Origin: Verrucomicrobiota bacterium
GTDB lineage: Bacteria > Verrucomicrobiota > Verrucomicrobiia > Limisphaerales > UBA1319
Assembly (NCBI GenBank): GCA_022711435.1
Contig: JAKLFB010000026.1
Span: 18,834-82,833 of the forward strand
Direction: 5' to 3'
DNA: 64,000 bases
This document shows, piece by piece, positions 44,487-53,544 of the stretch. Below the pieces are notes generated by a model. That model saw only the letters and a list, made by a program, of their open reading frames with translations, had not been told where the DNA came from and made no database searches. The position numbers and the translations under genes were made by a program. Every line of letters begins with the position of its first letter. Within the stretch, counting starts at the first letter, position 1.

Positions 44487-44729
44487 TCGGGGAGAGGCGG
44501 ACGTTGGAACAATCCCCTCTCCCTCTGCCCGCCGCTCGTCCCTCGCGGGGGGAAGGGCAACTCTTTTTGCGTCTTTTTGAGTTTCTTGTGGCAATTAAAG
44601 GTCGGTTGTTCAACCTATAGCCGCAAAACCTCTCAAAGAAGAACCGCGAATATTCCGGCGCCGAACCGCAAATCCAGGCGAATGGACGCGAGTGGCGTCA
44701 ACGCGCCTGGAATACGCCGCAGCAAGGGC

Positions 44730-47700
44730 TCAGGGCGCGGGGAGCGCCAGAATGCGCGCGTAGCAGGCGTCTGCGCCGGCGATGGGCGTTGGGAGGACAG
44801 CCTCCACCGTCTCGGATGACTCGTCGCTTCCGAGCGTTCTCTGGGCGGCGCCGGCCTCGCTCCAGCCGCCGTCCAATCCCGAGGCGACCTCGATCCGATA
44901 GGAGACATCGCACGGATCCTTCAGCCGGCGGAACACGATCTTGAGCAGGCCATCTTCCAGATGCGCCCGTGGCAGGACCTCGGTCCCCGCGCGCCGCGGA
45001 TCGGTGACGAAGGCGTATTCGGCGAAGTTGGGCCAGGGATCGCCATCCGGGTTGGCGTCGGGGCCGCTCACCGCGGGGTCTTCCTGCTCCGTGGCCGAGA
45101 AATGAATCCGCACCCAGGCCTGGAAACCCGCGGCCGGGGCGGGATCGTCGATGCCTGGCGAGCCGCCCGGATGGGCGCTGGCCCGCCAGCTGGACGCCAT
45201 CGACGGATCGGGCGGGGGCCACGCCAGGCGGACGGGCACGAGCGAATGCCCGCCGCCGTCGGCGGCCATCTGCCAATGATCTTCGTAGCGAAAGCTCAGG
45301 ACCGCGAGGCCGGCAGCATCGCGAGCCCGCAGGGTTTCGCCGCCATTATCGAGCGCGCCGCCGAAGGCGCCCGTGACCGGCAGCCCGGTCCCGTAACGCG
45401 CCTCGAAGCCCGGCCGATTCCGAACGAGCAGCACAATGCCGCCGGCAGGCAGGATGCCGCTGTCGAATTCAAATTCGATCCCCTCGGTGAATCGGAAGCC
45501 GGCCAGGGAGAGAGGGGCGGCGCCGGTGTTCTTCAGCTCGAGGAACTCGAAGTCGTTGTCATTGGTGAAGCCGGACGCCCATTCGAGGGGCGTGGGATCG
45601 GCGGGGTGATACATGATCTCGGCGATTTGGAGCGTGCTGCTCCCCGGGACGCCGTAGGCCGCCTCGTTCAAGGCGCTCCATTGGCTCCCTTTCAGGAAGC
45701 GGGCCTGGATCCGCGCGCTCTGGAGGACGGGGACCGCGCCGCCGTATCGGACGGCGGCGGGATTCACGGCGCCGCCGGGCAGCCTCGGGTCGCTGCCGTC
45801 CCCGGTGTAGTAAGCCTCCCCCGAACCGTTGGTGTGCGAAAGCGTCCATGCGAACGGCGGCTCCACGATGCCGTCGGGATGGCTGAACTGCGGCGGGGCG
45901 ACCGAGGGATAGTATCCGTGGCTGCGCATCGAATCGAGGAGCGCCTCGCCGTTGCCGGCCAGCAGGCCGCCGATGAGCGCCTGCTCGTTGTGCCAGTCGG
46001 CATCCCGGGTGCGGACGGTGCTGGGATCGATCGAGTCGCCCCAGCGGGCTGACTCGGCGATCACGGGGGCGCGGAGCGCGTTGCTCAGCGTGAGCCAGCG
46101 CTCGATGGCTTGGGCGTCGGAGAGCGCGCCATGGGCCCGGGTATGGCGGAAAGCGCGGTCGGCGACGGCCATCATGAAATCGGGGTTCGCGCGGGCGCTG
46201 CGCCAGAGCTTGGGGATGACGGCGCTGCTGGCCGAGGAGGGTGTGAACTCGGATTTCACCGAGGCCCGCAGCGAAGACGCTCGGGCCGTGCCGAAGCACC
46301 ACTCGCCATCCCAAGCGAAGAAGCGGACGGGGCCGGGCGGGCTGTTTCGGCAGGCCGCCCACCAGTTGTTGTCGGGCCAATCGCCCAGGCCGACATACCA
46401 GGAGGCGAGGAGGTAATCGATGAAGGGCTCGACATCGAGGTGTTCCCGCAGTTCGGCATAATTCGAGGCTTGGGACATGTCTTTGGCGGCCAGCGGCCCC
46501 ACGAGGTAATCCCACCGGGTGCGGAGGCCGTTGGTGCTGCCGCCGTGATTGATGCTGAACCACTGGTCATCGCCGCCCCCCAGGTAGGCGGCCGCGAATG
46601 CGTTGTCGGGGCGCTCGACCGGGTTGTAGAGGCCCCAATAGATGCCGTTGATGTAAAGGTGGACGAAGCTGCCATGCGCGCCAGCGCCCGACATGGCGAT
46701 CTGCGTGGCGCGGTAGAATTCGTCTTCCGTGTAGGTCGTCTTGGCGGGATTCCACCCGCGCGCCCAGCAGCGGTTGTTGCCGCCCCGCAGCACGATGCTG
46801 TTGGCTTGGGGGGCGGCGGTCTCCCCGAGCAGGGGCGCGTCCTGAAACAAGCGCGACTCGAAGCGGGGCGCGCCGCTGCTGGCCCGGAAGGTCAGCCTCA
46901 TCGTGCGTTTGAGCCGGTCATGGCTGTGGCCTTCGATCCAGGCGTCCGCGTGCGCGTTGTGGGCGGGCTGGCCCGGATCGATCAGCTCGACGGAGACCGG
47001 CGCCTCGAGGCCGGCCGTGGAGCGATAGAACCCGCCGTTTCCGCTGGCGTTCCACATGTCCGACTGCCGCACGGCGAGGGACATCGTGGGGATGGCCAGC
47101 ATGGCGCTGCGAATGGAATTGGAGTAGGCGGGGGCGTCCACCACGCGGGGATCCATCTCATAATCGTGCTGGCGGGTGCTCGAGCCGTTGACGCTGGCGC
47201 CGATGCTCAGGACGGGCTGCGGCCAGCCCTCGAGGCTCGAAGGCTGGCGCAGCACCTGCTCGAGGAACAGGTAGCTCATCGTGGCGACGCGGGTGCTCAG
47301 GTAGCCCGGCTGGAAGGCCGCGGCGCGGATGACGGTGGTGTGGGCGATCCGCAGCGGGGTGGCATACACGAACCCGCTCGAGGCGGTCGGCGGCGCGCCG
47401 TTGGTCGTGAACCGGATTTCGGCGCCGGCCAGCGCGTTGCTGAGCGTGAGGACGAAGTCGTTCGTCACATAGCCGCGGTCGCGGCTGAAGAGAACGGGGG
47501 GGACGATGCCCAGGCTGCCCGGGAGGTTGGGGGCGCCCGGCGTCGGTGTCGTGTAGTAATGGAGAAGGCCTGTCGCATCGGTAACGGCAGTGAGTTCGGC
47601 ATCGACAAAGAAATCCGGGTCAGCCGCGCTGGCGTTCAGCCCCTGGATCGCCAGCACATTGTCGCCGGCGGCGAGCAGCTCGCGGTGGCCGCTGACGTCG

Positions 47701-49214
47701 AGCAGTTCCGGTACGAGCGCCGCCGCGCCGGCCCGGGAGGCTGTCGCGGCAGAGTCCCAGGCCATGGCGCCCGCGGCGTTGCGCCGGGCGATCTCGACGC
47801 CGTTGAGCCACGCGACGAACCCGTCGTCATAGCGCATGCGCAAGGCCATCGAGCTGGGGCGGAACCCCTCGGGCATCGCGAACGGCAGGCAGGCGAGCAA
47901 GGTGCTGCTTCGATCCTGCATGGCCGCTCGAATGTCCGTGGCGATCTGGGGCGCAAGCAAGGGAGCCAAGCTGCGGCCAGAGAGCGCGTAAGCGACGGCG
48001 CCATCGAACAGCGCCAGCCCCGCGGCATGGACGCCCTCGAGTCCGGCGTCGCCCCAGGGCATGTGGATTCGGGGAGCGGGCGCGGTCTGGCCATCGAGGA
48101 GAAGATGCCCTTTCTCGACCAGTATCACGGCCGGCCAGTTATTGGCGGTGGCGAGCACCTGCGCGCCAGGCGCCAGCCCGGAGGTGCTGGCGACGCCCAG
48201 GGCGGCGGCGCTGGCGCGGATGATGTGGACGCCGGCCGGGAGGCCGCCGGCGGCCGGGTGCCCCGCCCCTGCAGGCGTCACCACCACGTGAGAGGCGCTG
48301 GTCGTCGAGGGCGGAGTGGCGCCGATCCGGAAGTCATCCACCAGGGAGCGCTCCCAGTTGATCACCGGCACTGCCACGTCGCGGAATTTGCTCGTGATGG
48401 CGCTGGAGCTGACCGTCGAGGAGACGACCACCAGGTCTCGCCCGGCGGCGTCAGCGGTCCGGGCGGCGTTGTCATCGGCAACGGTGACGGCATGGCCGAG
48501 GGCGGCGGTGAGGCGGTCAAGCACGGCGGCATCGCCGGGCGCCAGGCCAGCGTTCGCGTTGGTGTCCACGACGAACAGGATGTTGGCGGCGATCGGCTCG
48601 CCGATCGTCTCGTAGCCGGCCGGCAGCGGGGTCACTGGCCATGCGGCATCGGGCTCGAATCCTTGGAGCCGCCAGGCATCGTCGATTGGGCCGGACGGAA
48701 CCAGGGTTCTGGCGGAGCTGCCGGGCGGGACGAGAATGGCGGGAGGATTCGTGGCCGGCGTGAGGCCGCAGGAGACGTCCGCCGCCTGCGGCGGAAACAA
48801 GGGCGCATACTCGCTGGCCACCGTCACCCCATCCGGCATCGTCAGCCCGAGGTATTCGCCCGCGCCGCTCAGCTTGAAATTGGCATGCAGCGGTGCGCCG
48901 GCGTTGGCGCGGTTCTTGTCGGAGGCGAACACGACAAGATGCGCTCCGGCGAGGAGGTTTGTGGCGGGGAACTGCCACTGTGTCTTGTTGGCGGCGGCGT
49001 CCGTGAGGAACCACCCCTCCAGGCTCACCGCGGCGGCGGTTGGATTATGGATCTCGATCCAGTCGGAGCGATCGCCGTCCTCATCCTGGATCCCGCTTTG
49101 ATTGACCGCCATGAACTCCGAGATGCGCAGGGTCTGGTGGTAATGCTCGACATCGGCCCCAAGGCCCGCGGCTCTTGCCAGCCAGCCGCACAGAATGATG
49201 CAGCGTCGGATCAC
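44730..49214 (-). CDS. Giant secreted lamin-tail / CotH-kinase surface protein
   Basis: A 1494-residue exported protein. Order of parts: signal (1-20); lamin-tail domain (27-135, LRISEFMAVNQSG to EYLGLTMPDG); a flavodoxin-like domain (208-400) matching the triple repeat protein at 34861-37707; a jelly-roll (RYDDGFVAWLNGVEIARRNA); a CHB_HEX_C/FN3-like unit (EIRFTTNGAPPTASSGF). A CotH domain follows at about 770-1060 (NSIVLRGGNNRCWARGWNP, VHLYINGIYWGLYNPVERPD, FFAWDGEWCFG). Then come a second FN3-like unit, a second lamin-tail (STLQIAEIMYHPADPTPLEW) and a short sandwich. CotH proteins are atypical kinases that can phosphorylate surface proteins. The function here is unknown. Confidence 0.87.
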   Translation of the reverse strand: MIRRCIILCGWLARAAGLGADVEHYHQTLRISEFMAVNQSGIQDEDGDRSDWIEIHNPTAAAVSLEGWFLTDAAANKTQWQFPATNLLAGAHLVVFASDKNRANAGAPLHANFKLSGAGEYLGLTMPDGVTVASEYAPLFPPQAADVSCGLTPATNPPAILVPPGSSARTLVPSGPIDDAWRLQGFEPDAAWPVTPLPAGYETIGEPIAANILFVVDTNANAGLAPGDAAVLDRLTAALGHAVTVADDNAARTADAAGRDLVVVSSTVSSSAITSKFRDVAVPVINWERSLVDDFRIGATPPSTTSASHVVVTPAGAGHPAAGGLPAGVHIIRASAAALGVASTSGLAPGAQVLATANNWPAVILVEKGHLLLDGQTAPAPRIHMPWGDAGLEGVHAAGLALFDGAVAYALSGRSLAPLLAPQIATDIRAAMQDRSSTLLACLPFAMPEGFRPSSMALRMRYDDGFVAWLNGVEIARRNAAGAMAWDSAATASRAGAAALVPELLDVSGHRELLAAGDNVLAIQGLNASAADPDFFVDAELTAVTDATGLLHYYTTPTPGAPNLPGSLGIVPPVLFSRDRGYVTNDFVLTLSNALAGAEIRFTTNGAPPTASSGFVYATPLRIAHTTVIRAAAFQPGYLSTRVATMSYLFLEQVLRQPSSLEGWPQPVLSIGASVNGSSTRQHDYEMDPRVVDAPAYSNSIRSAMLAIPTMSLAVRQSDMWNASGNGGFYRSTAGLEAPVSVELIDPGQPAHNAHADAWIEGHSHDRLKRTMRLTFRASSGAPRFESRLFQDAPLLGETAAPQANSIVLRGGNNRCWARGWNPAKTTYTEDEFYRATQIAMSGAGAHGSFVHLYINGIYWGLYNPVERPDNAFAAAYLGGGDDQWFSINHGGSTNGLRTRWDYLVGPLAAKDMSQASNYAELREHLDVEPFIDYLLASWYVGLGDWPDNNWWAACRNSPPGPVRFFAWDGEWCFGTARASSLRASVKSEFTPSSASSAVIPKLWRSARANPDFMMAVADRAFRHTRAHGALSDAQAIERWLTLSNALRAPVIAESARWGDSIDPSTVRTRDADWHNEQALIGGLLAGNGEALLDSMRSHGYYPSVAPPQFSHPDGIVEPPFAWTLSHTNGSGEAYYTGDGSDPRLPGGAVNPAAVRYGGAVPVLQSARIQARFLKGSQWSALNEAAYGVPGSSTLQIAEIMYHPADPTPLEWASGFTNDNDFEFLELKNTGAAPLSLAGFRFTEGIEFEFDSGILPAGGIVLLVRNRPGFEARYGTGLPVTGAFGGALDNGGETLRARDAAGLAVLSFRYEDHWQMAADGGGHSLVPVRLAWPPPDPSMASSWRASAHPGGSPGIDDPAPAAGFQAWVRIHFSATEQEDPAVSGPDANPDGDPWPNFAEYAFVTDPRRAGTEVLPRAHLEDGLLKIVFRRLKDPCDVSYRIEVASGLDGGWSEAGAAQRTLGSDESSETVEAVLPTPIAGADACYARILALPAP

Positions 49215-49272
49215 TGGCCCGCTTTTCTACCACTGCATCCGGATCGTTGGCAACCGCTGGGAAGCGAGGCCA

Positions 49273-49301
49273 TTGTCAATCGGCGGGGGATCCGCTAGAC
49301 T
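49273..49301 (+). promoter_or_regulatory. Candidate thrS promoter giving a near-leaderless transcript
   Basis: TTGTCA (49273-49278), a 17-base spacer and TAGACT (49296-49301) lie only eight bases before the ATG at 49310. The expected start point falls within a base or two of that ATG, so either the message is leaderless or translation starts further in, at the ATG 49367. Confidence 0.5.
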
Positions 49302-49309
49302 GTTTCGAT

Positions 49310-51175
49310 ATGGCAGATCCGGTTCAAGCATCGTCGGAACGCAAATCGCTGGAAGATCGGGAGAAGATGACGGACCTTGAGCGGCTCCGGCATTCGGCAG
49401 CGCACGTGATGGCCGCGGCCGTGGTGCGGCTGTGGCCGACGGCGCGGCTGGACATCGGCCCGGCGACCGAGGAGGGGTTCTATTACGATTTCGACCTGCC
49501 GGATCATCGGTTCACGCCCGAGGATTTCCCGGCCATCGAGGCGGAGATGAAGAAGATTGTGCGGGAGAACCATCGCTTCGAGAAAGCGGTTCGGACCCGG
49601 GACGAGGCGCGCGAGCTTTTCGCGGGCCGGGGGGAGACCTTCAAGATCGAGCGGCTCAACGACATCCCCGAGGCCGAGCCGATCTCGACGTACCAGAGCG
49701 GCGAGTTTGTGGATTTGTGCGCCGGCCCGCATGTGATGCGCACGGGCAACGTGAAGGCGTTCAAGCTGCTGCGGGTGGCGGCGGCGTATTACCGCGGGGA
49801 CGAAAAGAACCAGCAGCTGCAGCGGCTGTATGGGACGGCATTTCCGAACCAGGCCGAGCTCGAGGCATGGCTGAAGATGCAGGAGGAGGCGAAGAGGCGC
49901 GACCACCGGAAGCTGGGCGCCGAGATGAGCCTGTTCGTCTTCGACGCCGAATATACGGGGCCGGGCCTTCCGCTCTGGCTGCCGGCGGGGACGGTTCTCA
50001 TCGAGGAGCTGGAGAAGCTGGCCAAGGAGAGCGAGTTCGAGGCGGGGTATCTGCGCGTGCGCACGCCGCATCTGGCCCGGGAGAAAATGTATCGCACGTC
50101 GGGGCACCTGCCGTATTACGCCGAGAGCATGTATCCGCCGATGGAGCTGGCAGACGCATCGCAGGCAGCGGGCGGAGGCGGCCCGGATCCAGCGGCGCAG
50201 GCGGGCGGGATTGCCTCCGACCGGTATTATCTCAAGGCGATGAACTGCCCGCATCACCATCGCATATTCGCCGCGGAGCCTCGCAGCTACCGTGACATGC
50301 CGATGCGGCTGGCCGAATACGGCACGTGCTATCGATTCGAGCAATCGGGCGAGCTGTTCGGCCTGATGCGGGTGCGGTCGATGCAGATGAACGACGCGCA
50401 CATCTATTGCTCGCCCGAGCAGTTCCCGCAGGAGTTCGATGCGGTGAACGCCATGTATCTCAAATACTTCAAGATTTTCGGCCTGGAGAAATACGTGATG
50501 CGATTCAGCACGCACGATCCCTCCCGGCTGGGCCAGAAATTCGTGGATGAGGCGGAGCTGTGGAAGCGGACCGAGGAGATGGTGCGCCGCGTCCTGCAGG
50601 AGAGCGGCATCCACTATGTCGAGGTGCCGAACGAGGCGGCCTTCTACGGGCCGAAGATCGACGTCCAGGTCTGGAGCGCCATCGGCCGCGAGTTCACCAT
50701 CGCCACCAACCAGGTTGACTTCGCGGTGCCGGCGCGGTTTGGGCTGGCGTATCGCGACCGGGACAACACGGACAAGACGCCGATGTGCATCCATCGCGCG
50801 CCGCTGGGCACCCACGAGCGGTTCATCGGATTTCTAATCGAGCATTATGCGGGGAACTTCCCGCTCTGGCTGGCGCCGGAGCAGGTGCGCGTGCTGCCGG
50901 TGACCTCCGACCAGGTGGGGTATGCGGAGGAGATCGTCCGCGAGCTTCGGGCGCAGTTCGTGCGGGCGGGGCTCGAGTTCAGCCACGACAAGCTGCCGGG
51001 CCGCATCCAGCGCGCCGAGGAGGCCAAGGTCCACACCATGCTGATTGTCGGCGCACGCGAGCAGAGCGAGGGGATGGTCGCCGTCCGCCGTCACGGCCAG
51101 GGAAACCAGGGCGCCCGGCCCCGAACCGAGGCCGTCGCCGAGATCCTGCGGGCCATCCGCGACCGGCGCGATTAG
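49310..51175 (+). CDS. thrS: Threonyl-tRNA synthetase lacking the TGS domain
   Basis: A 621-residue synthetase that charges tRNA-Thr. It begins almost directly at the editing domain (LERLRHSAAHVMAAAVVRLW with HxxxH, later LCAGPHVMRTG), so the usual N-terminal TGS domain is absent. Catalytic motifs follow: KAMNCPHHHRIFAAEPRSYR with the zinc Cys and His, motif 2 RLAEYGTCYRFEQSGELFGL, and motif 3 IHRAPLGTHERFIGFLIEHY. The anticodon-binding domain ends the protein. A Gly/Ala-rich insertion (DASQAAGGGGPDPAAQAGG) precedes the zinc motif. ATG 49367 (MTDLERLRHSAAH) is an alternative start. It ends convergently with ppk. Confidence 0.96.
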   Translation: MADPVQASSERKSLEDREKMTDLERLRHSAAHVMAAAVVRLWPTARLDIGPATEEGFYYDFDLPDHRFTPEDFPAIEAEMKKIVRENHRFEKAVRTRDEARELFAGRGETFKIERLNDIPEAEPISTYQSGEFVDLCAGPHVMRTGNVKAFKLLRVAAAYYRGDEKNQQLQRLYGTAFPNQAELEAWLKMQEEAKRRDHRKLGAEMSLFVFDAEYTGPGLPLWLPAGTVLIEELEKLAKESEFEAGYLRVRTPHLAREKMYRTSGHLPYYAESMYPPMELADASQAAGGGGPDPAAQAGGIASDRYYLKAMNCPHHHRIFAAEPRSYRDMPMRLAEYGTCYRFEQSGELFGLMRVRSMQMNDAHIYCSPEQFPQEFDAVNAMYLKYFKIFGLEKYVMRFSTHDPSRLGQKFVDEAELWKRTEEMVRRVLQESGIHYVEVPNEAAFYGPKIDVQVWSAIGREFTIATNQVDFAVPARFGLAYRDRDNTDKTPMCIHRAPLGTHERFIGFLIEHYAGNFPLWLAPEQVRVLPVTSDQVGYAEEIVRELRAQFVRAGLEFSHDKLPGRIQRAEEAKVHTMLIVGAREQSEGMVAVRRHGQGNQGARPRTEAVAEILRAIRDRRD

Positions 51176-51177
51176 GC

Positions 51178-51274
51178 ATACAGAGCGTCAGAAGTGCACA
51201 ACGCCGGGTCAGGCCTGCCGGCGCCGCCGCGGCAGGCAGGCCTCACGCGGCGTGACTTACGACGTTGCATATAT
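51178..51274. repeat. Palindromic mini-element, copy 3 (between convergent genes)
   Basis: Read in reverse it matches the element at 6735-6831 with only a few changes: ATACAGAGCGTCAGAAGTGC at one end, GGCAGGCAGGCCTCACGCGG in the middle and CTTACGACGTTGCATATA at the other. It fills the gap between the stops of thrS and ppk exactly, where its strong hairpin could end transcription from both sides. Confidence 0.75.
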
Positions 51275-51280
51275 CGTCTC

Positions 51281-53437
51281 TTATAGCGAGGGCTCGGCGG
51301 GGGGCGGGGCGCTGCGGAGGCGCAGCTCCTTGCGAGCGCCGCGCTTGGGCCGGAGCGGGCTGGCGGCGCCAGCCTGGGCCCGGCGCATCAGCTCGATCTG
51401 GCTGCGGACCGGCTTTTCCCCGGGCGGAACCGTCTGCCGGACATACCGGCCGCTGGAAAGGAGCACGCGCGCTTTGACGTTGTCGGCAAGGGGGATGCCC
51501 AGGCTCTCGTCGATCAGCCGCTCCCGCAAGACGCCGTTCTCGATCGGAAACACCGTCTCGATGCGGCTGAAGAAGTTGCGGGGCATCCAATCGGCGCTGC
51601 CGATGAACACCTGGGGCTGGCACGCATTCTCGAAATAGTAGATCCGGCTGTGTTCGAGGAAGCGGTCGAGAATGCTGCGGACGGTGATGTTCTGGCTGAG
51701 GCCGCGGACCTGAGGCCGAAGGCAGCAGATGCCGCGGACCAGAAGATCGATCTTCACCCCGGCTTGCGAGGCGGAGTACAGCGCCTCGATGATGCCGCGA
51801 TCGACGAGGGCGTTCATTTTGGCGATGATCCGGGCTGGCAGCCCCTGGCGGGCATGATCGGCCTCGCGCCGGATGAGCTCGATGAACCGCTCCTGGAGAT
51901 TGAAAGGGGCGACGAGCAGCTTGCGCATGCCGGGGAACTGGCAGATGCCGGTCAGAAGGTTGAACAAGCTGGTGACGTCCTCGCCGAAGTCGGGATGGCA
52001 GGTGAACAGGCTCAGATCCGTGTAGATCCGGGCGGTGGTGGGATTGTAGTTGCCGGTGCTCAGGTGGACATAGCGGCGGAGACCGGATTCTTCGCGCCGG
52101 ACGACCAGGCAGGCCTTGGCATGGATCTTGTAGCCGACCAGCCCGTAGACAACATGCACGCCCGCCTCCTCGAGCTTGCGCGCCCAGAGGATGTTGTTGG
52201 CCTCGTCGAACCGGGCCTTCAGCTCGACGGTGACGGTGACTTGCTTGCCATGGTTCACCGCTCTCATCAGGGCGCCGACGATCCGGGTGTCGCCGCCGGT
52301 GCGATAAAGGGTCTGCTTGATGGCCAGCACCTGAGGATCCTCGGCGGCCTGCTCGAGGAAATCGACCACGGCCTCGTACGTTTCGAAGGGATGGTGGACG
52401 AGGACATCGCTCTTTCGGATGGCGGCAAACGGATCCGCCGGCTCCCGAAACGCGGCTGGATAAGGAGCGTGATAAGGGGCGTCGCGCAGCTCGACCCCGG
52501 CAGCATCCTCGTGGATCTTCATCAGCCGGACGGGATCGAGAGGGCCGTCGATCTCGTACAGGTCGACCTCGGAAAGCTGGAGGTTCTGCAGCAAGATGGC
52601 CCGAATGGGCGGAGGGCAGCCGGACTCGACCTCGAGGCGGACGGCATCGCCGCGGCGGCGTTTGTGGAGCTCTTTCTCGACCGCCTGGAGAAGGTTGCCA
52701 GTGTCGGTCTCTTCCTCCTCATCGATGTACAGCTCGCTGTTGCGCGTGACCCGGAACGCCCAACAGCCCTGGATCCGGGCGCCGGGCAAGAGGTCGGAGA
52801 GGTAGTCGCCGATGAGCTGCCCGAGGAAGAGATAATCGAGCCGGCCATCGGCCCGGGGGAGGCGGACCAGGCGGGGCAGCACCCGGGGGACCTGAACGAT
52901 GAGCAGGCGGTGCTGGGCGCTGGCGGAGGCCGCCGGCCAGTCGAGCTGGACGATCAGGTTGAGCGATTTGTTCAGCAGCAGCGGGAACGGATGGGTCGGA
53001 TCCAGAGCCAGAGGCGTGAGGACGGGGCGGACCTCGGCCCGGTAGCAGGCATCGATCCAGGCTCGATCCTCCGGGCCGATCCGGCCCGCCTCCAGAAACT
53101 GGATCCGGTTGCGGGCGAGGGCGGGCACGAGATCCCGGCGCCAGCAAGCGTATTGCTGGTCGACCAGGCGCCTGACCCGCCGGGCAACGAGCTGGAATAT
53201 CTCGCTGGGCGTCAGCCCGTCCAGGCTGCGCTCCGCCACCCCGCTCTCGATCTGCTGCTTGATGCCCGCCACCCGCACCTCGAAGAACTCGTCCAGGTTC
53301 GAGCTGAAGATCGTGAAGAACTTGAGCCGTTCGAGGAGCGGATGGGTGGCGTCCATGGCCTCTTCGAGGACGCGCCCGTTGAATTCGAGCCAGCTGAGCT
53401 CGCGGTTGATGAAATGGGATGGGCGGATGGCCTTCAT
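51281..53437 (-). CDS. ppk: Polyphosphate kinase
   Basis: A 718-residue PPK1 that makes polyphosphate from ATP. The N-terminal domain starts HFINRELSWLEFNGRVLEEA and DEFFEVRVAGIKQQI, which are conserved. VLVHHPFETYEAVVDFLEQA begins the catalytic half. YKIHAKACLVVRREESGLRR carries the phospho-accepting His, and HLSTGNYNPTTARIYTDLSL, LVRGICCLRP and IGSADWMPRNFF complete the phospholipase-D-like fold. The C-terminal tail (about 40 Arg/Pro/Ala-rich residues) is variable. It is divergent from an MFS-ppx pair that would degrade polyphosphate or (p)ppGpp. Confidence 0.97.
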   Translation of the reverse strand: MKAIRPSHFINRELSWLEFNGRVLEEAMDATHPLLERLKFFTIFSSNLDEFFEVRVAGIKQQIESGVAERSLDGLTPSEIFQLVARRVRRLVDQQYACWRRDLVPALARNRIQFLEAGRIGPEDRAWIDACYRAEVRPVLTPLALDPTHPFPLLLNKSLNLIVQLDWPAASASAQHRLLIVQVPRVLPRLVRLPRADGRLDYLFLGQLIGDYLSDLLPGARIQGCWAFRVTRNSELYIDEEEETDTGNLLQAVEKELHKRRRGDAVRLEVESGCPPPIRAILLQNLQLSEVDLYEIDGPLDPVRLMKIHEDAAGVELRDAPYHAPYPAAFREPADPFAAIRKSDVLVHHPFETYEAVVDFLEQAAEDPQVLAIKQTLYRTGGDTRIVGALMRAVNHGKQVTVTVELKARFDEANNILWARKLEEAGVHVVYGLVGYKIHAKACLVVRREESGLRRYVHLSTGNYNPTTARIYTDLSLFTCHPDFGEDVTSLFNLLTGICQFPGMRKLLVAPFNLQERFIELIRREADHARQGLPARIIAKMNALVDRGIIEALYSASQAGVKIDLLVRGICCLRPQVRGLSQNITVRSILDRFLEHSRIYYFENACQPQVFIGSADWMPRNFFSRIETVFPIENGVLRERLIDESLGIPLADNVKARVLLSSGRYVRQTVPPGEKPVRSQIELMRRAQAGAASPLRPKRGARKELRLRSAPPPAEPSL

Positions 53438-53544
53438 GCGCCGGACAGGGGGAAGATAGCCCTCCGGGGCCCGGCTGTCATGAGGATAATGGGCGGTCGA
53501 TAAATCCTTTGCGGGCGCTTGCGGAGAGGCGGTAAGCTGGCCGG

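Noticed and set aside
46110..49298. A 1062-codon open frame on the plus strand across the CotH protein gene
   Set aside because: It lies antisense to a gene with clear domains, and its translation is Arg/Gly/Ala-rich with no recognisable motif. High third-position GC keeps the opposite frame open.
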